Assembly (NCBI GenBank): GCA_049999765.1
Contig: JBNGIQ010009547.1
Span: 469,031-512,698 of the forward strand
Source: Phaeoceros laevis
Lineage: Eukaryota; Anthocerotophyta; Anthocerotopsida; Notothyladales
Direction of reading: 5' to 3'
Length of the DNA stretch: 43,668 nucleotides
The notes beneath the pieces are model-generated. The model searched no databases. It saw only the letters and a list, made by a program, of their open reading frames with translations, and was not told where the DNA came from. Below are positions 32,250 to 43,668 of the stretch, piece by piece (position 1 is the first letter of the stretch; each line of letters starts with the position of its first letter). A program made the translations under genes and the position numbers.

Positions 32250-35200
32250 TTATCGGTGCTTACTTCCGTGGCTACTTCGTCCGTGACTGTTTCTTCCCTG
32301 ACTGCTCCTTCCATGACTGCTTGTGGTGCTGCTTCCAGGGCTGCAGAAGCTGCCGGTACTGTTACTTCGTTGTACAAAATCATCTGGTAGGCCTTCCAAC
32401 CCCAGGTGGCCTCCCCTGACATTCAAGCTATTGGTTGCAGTGATGCCTTGTCTAGATACATCATTGTTCAGGCCCACCACACTGTCCTTTTGAGTGGGTC
32501 GCTCCAGCTCGGTATCATATGATAAAGCTTTGGAGACTCCAAGTGTCATACCCATGCTAACAAGAGTCTCCAAAGAGCGCTCGCTGTTCGCCAAAAGGTC
32601 TTCATCGAACTCTATAGCTTTCTGCACAGTTTAATAAGAGTCAAAAAGCATGATCAGGAGAGGTTTCAAGTTGCTTCTGGGCTGGGAATGAACACAGTAC
32701 AAGCTCGTGGGTTATCGAGATATGTTATCATACCTGCTGGAATACACATATGCAAGTACTGCCGCCAAACGAGAAGTAACCCAACTGCAAAAGACGGAGA
32801 GCAGCATTATTTTGAGCAAGGGCAGGGCTTCCTTCCTCCACCACCCATGTACACCAAGACGGATTTTCAACGCTACCAGCGCACTACCTCATCTCCTTTT
32901 TGGACCCGGTCCCCTTGTTTTTTTGTGAAAGTAATCGAGCCGACCATTGTCGCTCCAATGGCAACGAATGCAACCTGGCCAGACAACTCAAACCCAAGTT
33001 CACACAGTTGGACGTTTCAAACACCCTACAAAAAGGCACCTAGGTCCTACACAGGGGTCCCTCACCTTGCCGAATTCGTAAGTTGAAATGACACACACCG
33101 CTCTCTTGTTTTCAGTGAAGACATTACAGTATTTACTGTTCACGGCGATTGGATTCACCTGAATCATTTGTGGATTCATCTTGTCAAAGTTGAACCGTTT
33201 GCAAACCAGCAACAGACAACTGCAATAAGGAATGCAAGCAATCTACCGTGTACAGGTGACCAGGAATATCTACAATCTCGCCAAGTTTCCCAGAGACAGG
33301 GACATGAAATCGGTGGTAATCCTGCAACATCAGTCCTAAAAGTTCAGTCATAGCATATGTAGTTTTTTCGTGACTATTCTTCATCACACAACACAAAGGA
33401 GACGGCTGGCGGACACCTGTGGAGCTAGGCGGAAGATTGCAAAAGAGCCCTTCTCAAAATCCTTCGCCATGATTTCATCCCCTAGAAGTCCTGCTATGGA
33501 GAATTTCCGTCCCTAAGAACAACTCCAACAATTAGTTTCACCTTGGGAACCGCCTTGGAATACAAAAGTTGACAGGTATTAAGACGCTCCAGACTGATTG
33601 AAAGAAAGATTTGAAGAGCTCAAACATTACAGAACACAGGCATCTGGAAGCAAGAGGAATTACGAACCTTTATCCAGAACCTGGTGGCGTCATCAGTATT
33701 AGTAAACACCATCAACCGGCAATCAGCTCCACACACGGCCACTCCATCATTGTCAGAATGTTCAATGGGACGAGCTCCTTGCTTAAGCTCTCGTACAAAG
33801 AATTCATTGAAGGTCTGCAACAAGTAGAACGTCAGAAACATCTATCTGACCAGGGACACGGGAAGGTTTGGTAACCAAACTTCCCATGTGCAAGAAATAC
33901 TCACGATTCAGCTCCCAAGCTAAGGATGTCACTCTGAACCATCGCTTCAAAAACTGAACTAGAATGAGGCAGAGCCATAACCTTGTAATGCTGGACAGGA
34001 TACTTGAACTCATCAATGTTGATACGGTCCTGCAAAATGTAGTCAATTTCCATGTGTTAAACCCCGGTTTTTTTTACATAGGAGAAAGGGAGTTTGAAAA
34101 CAGCTTACCTTAAAGAACTCAATGAACCCTGGGATCTCTGCTGCTGATTCTACTGAGTTCATCCGCTCCCCTTGCCTTTGTGACATATTCAGAAGCATGT
34201 TCTTGGTGCCTGTGCGAACACGGTACCAAGTCAGCCTGCCTTCGTATAAAAGCTAGAAGTGGTGCACAACTATTGCATCTACTCGTCCATAGGCTTCAGA
34301 GGCACCAGCATCCAGGAGTGTCAGCCCAAGCTTCGATTGGTAGATTGCTCTCATTGCTAACACAATTTTGTTGTCTATCAGCTCTTCAACTAGTCTCTGA
34401 GTCCTTCGATCAAACACCTACCACAAAAAGAAAAGTTAACACTGGCTAAATTTACCCAGACAGCTGAAGCGTGAAAGAACCAACACAGATCATGATGAGA
34501 GACGGGATGGCTGTGCAGATCTACTACCAAAATGTGCGCTGCATTTGCCCCTTCCTTGAGTCCGACGTCATAGGTTGACAAGTTAGCCCACTCACTGAGC
34601 TTGAACATCCACCTGAAAAGCAGGAATATTAAGACCTATATTTTTCTCTCATCAACTCACAAGCACCTAGTCATGCTAAGGTGATGGAGGCACCAAAACC
34701 TCTTCCCATACCCATATGAGGCCTGCTTTTCTGTAAGAAAGCCACCCGTCATTATCTGATTGCCAGTGCCTTCGTCAAAGCAAAGACTAAGATGAATCAT
34801 GTCATTCAGAGCATCTCCACTGCCGAGCTCATCGCCACATACTGGACACCTTTTCATAAAAATTGTCCTGAATACCATGTTGCTTTGTCAGGGTAATTGG
34901 CTTCAAAGGCTTCAGATGCTGAAGTAAGCATCCTACTATCATAAACCACAAGTCAACATTTGTTGTTGCAAATCCCAGTATGGATATGGGCTTGCCTTTC
35001 TGAATGGACGGCCAGAACTTTGGCCAGTTCATCTGCAGTGACTTTTCCATCTCCATTGCGATCAGCTCGAACAAAAAGTTCTTCGAGCTGCATCCCAAAA
35101 ACTAGTAATTCCTCAATTGGAACCAGAGTCTGCTCGATATGGTTGGTAGTTATAGATGACACACAGGTGTCAGAAGCAGGCGACGTATTTCAGACCATTA

Positions 35201-36647
35201 CCTCGCAATTAGAGATCTTGTTCCCAAAAGCTTTTACAAGTTCAGAGAACTCTGACAGTGACAATTCCCCACTCTCGTCAAAATCCTGATTACTCACTCA
35301 TCCAAACAATCAACCACGTTAAAACTTCTCACAACCTCAGAAAGCTCGTGCAGCCTGACCTGAAATATTCAGCCACCACTAACCATGAGGGAAAGAAGCC
35401 GACATGCAAATGACTTCTCTGTTGCCTCTGGGTCCTGCATTTACCGGACTCAGCTGCAGCATCGCTTGAAGAAGTCCAGCAAGCGGAGACTCTTGTCTTA
35501 CACCAACACAGCAAAGAGTTCAAGGGGTACCTCAGCACTGTAAGAAACAGTGATCGTTCCAACCGTTCTTGACTTTGTATTTGGATCATACAAGACATGA
35601 ACTTCTCGTTGGTGCTTTACTGGCTGAAAGCATGCTTCAGACGTTTAGGCATTAAAATGAAGAAACAGAATGGTTCTATGTGATGCAAAGGGCATCCTAC
35701 TTTTGATCGCCAATAAGAGTTAGAAACCCCACACTGTCAAAGACGTCCGACAAATCCAGCTCGCAGTAGCCAACCAGATTATTCTGCGTTAACAAATTGG
35801 TCTGCACATGGATAGAAGAAAGGTATCACATCCTTCTGTCACCCGACCACATGTTTCCAAATAGACGTCGCTAGGATGTCTGAGTAGGTACCTCAAACAC
35901 AGATACATGGACTAACCGAGGTCCGTTGTTTTCCAGCACCACTTTCTTTTCCTAGAATTCCAGCAGTGAGAAGGCCCGTAAAGCCCGTTACTATGGCTTC
36001 ACCGCAGTTAATGAAAATTGCTCCACAGTCACGAACATAGAAACAAAATGAGGTGTTGTGCACTTACTGACTTCCAGACAGGCTTGTCTGTGCTGCAGGA
36101 GGAATCAGAGACACGAGTCAACGTAGGCACAGATGTGGAATAGCAAGATCAAGTTTCATGTACGGCAATGATTGCAAGCCGGAACAGGATCCGTCTCTGC
36201 CAGAGGAAAACGACACCCATCACAGGTCTACATGCACAGCATAGAATAAAGACGGTACTTGTCATAGCTGAACAACGCACGAGACTTTACTTTTTAGAAT
36301 TCGCAGTTCGGAAAGTTTGTTCTCCAATAGAAACACATGCGAACCACTTGTCCTTAAATTGCATCTTTGCCTGGGGAACACGTCGTACAAATGTCAACCA
36401 GAAAGCATCAAAATATCTACAGCTTAAAATAAGGTTTGCAGGGCCACACCCTTGGAGCAAGCATTCTGACCTGAATCAGCTCAATCCGAGCAATTCCACT
36501 GAAGTGCTCCACTTTAACCATACGGTGGCCCTTGCCGCTCGAGTCGGAGGTCTTCTTGGAGCGGGAGAAGCCTTTGGAGGAGACCTCATCGTTTTCCTGC
36601 GGCAGGGTCTGTCCAGCTGGCGAGTCCCTGCTCACACAGTGACCCAT
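32250..36647 (-). CDS. PSD2: Phosphatidylserine decarboxylase, C2/EF-hand type (PSD2/3-like), about 21 exons
   Basis: The protein converts phosphatidylserine to phosphatidylethanolamine. Exons, leftwards: 36647-36471, 36370-36291, 36092-36068, 35951-35892, 35801-35701, 35623-35531, 35434-35384, 35285-35202, 35087-34996, 34867-34712, 34612-34528, 34417-34306, 34209-34109, 34029-33982, 33814-33668, 33512-33417, 33321-33247, 33158-33066, 32974-32888, 32784-32734 and 32621-32250. It begins MGHCVSRDS (likely Gly2 myristoylation), has a C2 domain (FKDKWFACVSIGEQTFRT), two EF-hands (DFDESGELSLSE and DRNGDGKVTADE), a CPVCG zinc-like segment, then the catalytic region with DYHRFHVPVSG and FGGST, whose serine becomes the pyruvoyl group. 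This matches plant extraplastidial, endomembrane PSD2/PSD3. The C-terminus carries an extra tail rich in S, H and G. The intron after exon 9 is GC-AG. The exon 5/6 join is one base out of frame unless a weak GTGGGG donor ending exon 5 at 35733 is used. Confidence 0.92.
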
Positions 36648-37201
36648 TCTAGCACCGGTGTGCGGACAAGTCCTGCAATCGTCGAACTTGTCAATCAATC
36701 AAGGGGCCAGAGCTGGCCCGTGGAGTCCAGAGCTGGTATGCACATCTGGAGCGACATGACCAATTCGAAGATAACAACAACGATAGATAATGAAATCCGA
36801 ACAGAAACTTCCGCAGCGCAAGCGCGGGAGCAAAACTGGAAGAGGCTCGTGTCCGCAAATCGCGGCTGCCTGGGATCGACAAATTAAATGCGCCATGTGC
36901 AATTCTCACACGAACTATGGAAAGTAATTCCAAAAGAGGTACGTACTAACTACGTGGCTTTCCGGCTCGATATGTCTCTGACAGGTACATGTTACCTACT
37001 CACCCGTCCACACTGTAATAAAACTCTCCAATCGAGGATTTGGAATTTTGGCCGCCTGTGTCCCGAGGAGAGCAGCAGAAAGTTTTCCCGCTCATTCTCG
37101 CCCCTTTCGAAGATTGCGCCTCATCTCGGTGAAGACGTTGTGATCGGAGCCAAGAGCTCTGTTGGTTACTGTGTGGGGCGAATTTCACGACCGCAAGTCT
37201 G
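36648..37201. promoter_or_regulatory. Divergent promoter region, PSD2-like and RECQL1
   Basis: About 550 bp between two start codons facing away from each other. It must contain both core promoters and leaders. I see no distinct motif cluster. Confidence 0.45.
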
Positions 37202-39973
<2,772 letters not shown>

Positions 39974-40985
39974 CTTGATAATAACAAACATCGTACCGCG
40001 ACCGAACTGGCAAAGTCAGTAATGTCCAGTCTCATCTCCTTCTGGCAAAAGGTGTGTGCACCCTCGAGTACACCTTTCCTTCTATGCAGCATATCTTCTG
40101 TTGAGTTGGTAGATATTTATTCACACATGCCTTGTGGAACAGGGTCCCGACCTCCATTTCTTCGCCGCTCGCAGTGATTGGCGGGATGAGGCAACAGGCA
40201 CAGGAAAGAAGGGGTTGCACAGGAAAGAAGGGGCTGCACAGAAAAGAGCCATCACCTGGACGCCGGTTAATGTTTCAGGCGCGGTAGGGCCTGAAGATGT
40301 TGCCGGGTTGAAAACAGTAAACCAACTCGTGAGAGCCCTGAACAGACGAACAGACCTGGTCTTCAGGTCTTCAGGCCATGGGTCTGTTGGCGTATGATGA
40401 CGCAATAAGTTCACCTCTGGTAGGATAGCAATAAAATGGTTTTGTGCGTGAAGGAACTGCTTACCAGGAGCCTGACTGCCCGGGGATTGGCTCATGCTCA
40501 GGGAGCTTACCTCATGTGGAGTTCCCGTATGGAGTTGGCTAAACACCATAATCATCCTACTACTACTCATCTCTGTCGCTTCCTCATGTTACAGACTGGG
40601 GAGTGGGCACACTTGTCTGTACTCCATCAGTTGCTGGAATACTGACTACAATTAGTAGGTCATTCTGAAATAATTCCCACAGATTTGTATCCTTTTATGG
40701 CTTCTGTTCGCTCAAAACCTTCAAACTTGAATGCAGATAAGTAACCTGCGGACACCGCTTCCATCATTTTATTCCTGGCCTACTTGCTAAACAACACATG
40801 CGCGCATTCACGTAACCACCATCAACACAAGTTGAAGTACCGTACGCAAACTCGCGGCGCAAGTGTTGACAACTTACATCGCCAGCAGCTCTGCTGACAT
40901 GCTGGCAATGTTATCTTACAACCCTCCCGAAGTGAGCAATCCGCATGAACATTCCAGGAAATGGGAGGAAACGTTAGAGGAGGTA
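39974..40985. other. Convergent intergenic region
   Basis: Between RECQL1 and the intronless secreted protein gene. A 19-bp direct repeat (cacaggaaagaaggggytg) occurs at 40199-40217 and 40218-40236. Opposing ORFs here show no family signature. Confidence 0.5.
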
Positions 40986-41684
40986 CTAGGACAAGGGATC
41001 GTTCCATGGAGGCCCTTCCGTCCTCACGTAAATGCCTTGGGTGAGGGAGGGCTCTTCAAGGAGGGTAACCGGTTCGAAGGTGGCTTCCTGAAGGGTAGCA
41101 ATAGCGGTTCCTCCGCCGTTGGCCAACAAGAAGCCGAACTGGATGAGCGCTGGGAGGCCCGATCGGTCGGCGGGGCAGCTCTCCCCATCATAGCCAGGCG
41201 GCCCCGGTACATCCATGACAACTTTGTAAGACTTCTCGTAATACGGAATGTGTGAATCACTGTCACGGGTGACGATACGGCGCTGCGTCATGTTGTCCAT
41301 GGCGATCATCCTGCCCTGTGAATCCTGCACTCGCACAAACAGGGCCGCAAATTGGCCCCGATAGGATTTTACCTCATACCGCCCCACAAGCGCCTTGAAG
41401 CGCACCCGCTTTCCCCAAAAGGATTCCGCCATCACTTCTGCGCTGACCGCGGCGAACGACCTGTAAGGGGGATAGCGTTCTTCTCTCCTGCCGTCTATCC
41501 ACACTTTGAACGTATCGGGGCGGAGGTTGGGCGTTTCGGGAAGCGGAGAGATGCCCCATCGGTAGGCCGCATTGCGTTCCCCGGCGTAATTTCTCAACAG
41601 GGGCGTCCAGTCCCTGACTTCTGCGCTGCCAAGCCTCAGCAGCTGCGCCAGCAGCAGCAGCAGCATGAGCGACCTGGCTTCCAT
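40986..41684 (-). CDS. Intronless secreted protein with bacterial-type beta-sandwich-like domain
   Basis: A single uninterrupted ORF of 232 residues. Residues 1-21 form a clear signal peptide (LMLLLLLAQLLRLGSA). The mature part has a DTFKVWIDGRREERYPPYRS segment followed by WGKRVRFKALV, AALFVRVQDSQGRMIAMDNM, YKVVMDVPG and LIQFGFLLANGGGTAIATL. The order GKRVRFxA..., LxVRVD/Q..., AxDNM..., Y.VVxDVP, I.FGxLL.G.G resembles a C-terminal domain I recall from bacterial proteins of unknown function, often paired with regulator domains; a carbohydrate-binding-like beta-sandwich is plausible. Family name and function are not certain. It differs from its neighbours in having no introns and a higher GC content, so bacterial origin by transfer is possible. 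Confidence 0.8.
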   Translation of the reverse strand: MEARSLMLLLLLAQLLRLGSAEVRDWTPLLRNYAGERNAAYRWGISPLPETPNLRPDTFKVWIDGRREERYPPYRSFAAVSAEVMAESFWGKRVRFKALVGRYEVKSYRGQFAALFVRVQDSQGRMIAMDNMTQRRIVTRDSDSHIPYYEKSYKVVMDVPGPPGYDGESCPADRSGLPALIQFGFLLANGGGTAIATLQEATFEPVTLLEEPSLTQGIYVRTEGPPWNDPLS

Positions 41685-42000
41685 TCCTGATTATTGTGGA
41701 CAAAGGTTTGAACACAAGATCCTTAGTCCATTGTGAGGATGAGGAACTTTGGTGACGTCAAAAGTCGTTCCATCCCGGATATACTACTAGTCGAGCCTAC
41801 GGATGAACAACTCTGGTCACCTTTCACCTTGCCCACTTTACCACTTTACCTTTTCACCGGCTACCGCCCTCACGGGCATCACCTCCGTTCTTTCAACTTT
41901 GTCACACCACTGTTTTCGTTTATCTTTCACCCATGGGCTATCACATACTGGAGCATGGAGTCACAAGACCAACAACACCATATTTCACTTCATTCATCAC
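41685..42000. other. Short intergenic interval
   Basis: Upstream of the secreted protein gene and next to the copia element. Nothing specific is seen. Confidence 0.4.
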
Positions 42001-43668
42001 CCTATTAGGAGCCGGATTGTGGACACGCTTCACTAGCAAGTTAGCAACCGTTTACCACCTCTCCCAATGTAGTGCTTCAATTCCTAAGCTGCCCTTATTG
42101 ACTCCCTCTACAAGAAGAAGAAGAGTATGTGCTTGATGGGTGAGAGACCCACACAGTTGTGATAGACAACACGTTTGTGATACACACCTTTCTCATAGAC
42201 CACAAGTTTGTGATACAAAGGATCACTTGGTATTATGTGAACAGCTGAAGTTGTTCCCGCTCAACATCCACTCACCTTTGTGCAAAAACCAGCTCAGCTT
42301 GAGTGTATAAAAGCTTGTACCTTCGCCCTTTATGAGAGAGAGACAAACCTCGCGAGGGTGTAAGAAATAGCTCTCATCCATGATAGGTGGGACCCCAAAC
42401 CAGATTAGGCCAGAGCCCTCGAGGCCAGATCTGTTTTCCCGTTTTATTCAAATTCATGTTTTCCAAGTTATCAAGGATCTTTTCCAAATATTTTTACCTC
42501 CCTTGTTCTACTTTGAAAGGGCTTTCAACACCTCTCCTTACATCTCGTGCACAATGCAATGAATGCATCACACAAAAAGTGTAATCAGAACCAACATGGA
42601 CAGCGCGTGAGCGCTCACCCCCAAGTAGCACTTCACAAGCGTGAGCCAAAGACTTACGTTTTTTATGAAACAATGCCCTTAAGTAGTAAGGCCCCAAAGG
42701 CCGGTGACCNNNNNNNNNNNNNNNNNNNNNNNNNNNNNNNNNNNNNNNNNNNNNNNNNNNNNNNNNNNNNNNNNNNNNNNNNNNNNNNNNNNNNNNNNNN
42801 NNNNNNNNNTTAAGTAGTAAGGCCCCAAAGGCCGGTGACCAAACACACAAAGACCATCGACACATGACCACCGACACACATGGGCTGGCCTGAAGCTTCA
42901 AGCGAAGCATCCATGTTCTAGCTGTTTCTCTAACACTCCCACTCAGCGTAAATACATGGATTAAGCTAGCCTTCACTGTTTGAGACTATGCTAGGAGTCT
43001 CTACTATACCTAGCATAGTTCTGAATGTTTCATGCTTGTCCCTAGCTAGTCCTTTTGTCAAAACATCAGCACTCATCTCGGAAGTGCCACAAAACACAAA
43101 AGATACTTCACTAGAGCTTACCTTTTCTCTAACAAAGTGATACTGAATTCCAACATGCTTGGTCCTTACATGAAATGCCGGATTCTTCGTCAATGCAATG
43201 CTTCCTTGATTGTCGCTGTAGATCACAGTAGCTTTGCACTGTGTGTATCCAATTTCCGCCATTAAAAGACGCAACCATATTGCCTCTTTAGTTGCATGTG
43301 TAGCAGCCATAAATTCTGCCTCCGTACTAGAGAGAGCAACAGTCTGTTGTCTCTTGCTATTCCAACTAATGGCTCCTCCATTCAGCATAAATGCATAACC
43401 AGTAGTTGAGCGTAGGGTATCTACATCTCCTCCCCAGTCAGCATCTGTATATCCTACAAGCACTTGACTATGCTAACCATTTTTAGTTCCACAATAACAA
43501 ATGCCATAGTTCTTAGTTGCTTGAAGATATTGCAAGATCCTTTTAACTGCAATCCAATGATCCTGACCAGGATTGCTCATGAATTGACTGACTTTTCCTG
43601 TTGCCATAGAAATATCAGGTCTAGTCAATACCATCGCATGCATAATGCACCCTACTGCTTGACAGTAT
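42001..43668 (-). mobile_element. Ty1/copia LTR retrotransposon, 3' part, running off the window
   Basis: The minus strand from the window edge encodes the end of copia reverse transcriptase, then RNase H (42966-43463) with [10 protein letters not shown], the catalytic ALSSTEAEF segment and SALTKNP-like and ADVLTKGLA motifs. An in-frame TAG at 43473-43475 separates the two, so the copy is at least partly decayed. After the stop at 42966 comes a purine-rich tract (gagtgggag) and then TGTTAGAGAAACAGC, read as the start of the 3' LTR at 42935. The LTR extends leftwards past 42710-42809 (N gap) and holds a TATA-like cttttatacactc near 42310. Its far end was not found; 42001 is a nominal limit. 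Confidence 0.8.
42710..42809. other. Assembly gap (100 N) with 31-nt flank duplicate
   Basis: The 31 bases ending at 42709 are identical to the 31 bases starting at 42810 (both begin ttaagtagtaaggcccca). This is an unmerged overlap inside the copia LTR, not a biological repeat. Confidence 0.9.

Overview
This is a nuclear segment of a land plant, read here as a seed-free plant (bryophyte or lycophyte grade). The gene set is plant-type: a short TRAPPC4, a calcium/C2-type phosphatidylserine decarboxylase, RECQL1, a phytocyanin-AGP and an SPX protein. It also carries a Rab23-type GTPase, a Rab linked to cilia and absent from the Arabidopsis Rab set, which suggests a plant with flagellated sperm. 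Introns are short (about 70-300 nt) and almost all GT-AG. The genus cannot be fixed from the sequence alone.

Layout. 1-11 kb is a compact gene cluster on alternating strands: Rab23 (+), phytocyanin-arabinogalactan protein (-), an unrecognised coiled-coil protein (+), TRAPPC4/Trs23 (-), an LYR-motif protein (+) and a family-16 methyltransferase (-). From 11.0 to 14.8 kb lies a gene-poor region with twelve GNATATNC (P1BS, PHR-binding) palindromes upstream of a two-exon SPX gene (14.8-16.3 kb). From 16.3 to 22 kb there are repeats: a MITE-like inverted repeat family, a Ty3/gypsy integrase remnant on the minus strand, and short tandem duplications. At 22.5-24.3 kb a lysine-rich chromatin-like tail is joined to a conserved domain of unknown function. 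From 24.3 to 27.8 kb there is intergenic DNA and a decayed unknown coding unit. From 27.8 to 36.6 kb lies a minus-strand phosphatidylserine decarboxylase gene (about 21 exons) and a partial, disabled duplicate of its middle exons, with a small secreted Pro/His-rich gene between them. RECQL1 (37.2-40.0 kb, +) is divergent from it. At 41 kb there is an intronless secreted protein with a bacterial-like fold signature (-). The right edge holds the 3' end of a Ty1/copia element (-).

Coding models were built by hand from splice consensus, phase agreement and remembered family conservation. Most junctions agree in phase across whole genes. Five of the six N gaps have overlapping flanks. Collapsing the overlap restores the reading frame in Rab23, the phytocyanin and RECQL1, so those gaps look like assembly artefacts rather than missing DNA.

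The two most notable signals are the P1BS cluster in front of the SPX gene, which predicts strong phosphate-starvation control, and the Rab23 gene. The fused HINRAPV-domain protein, the phosphatidylserine decarboxylase duplication and the intronless secreted protein are also worth following.
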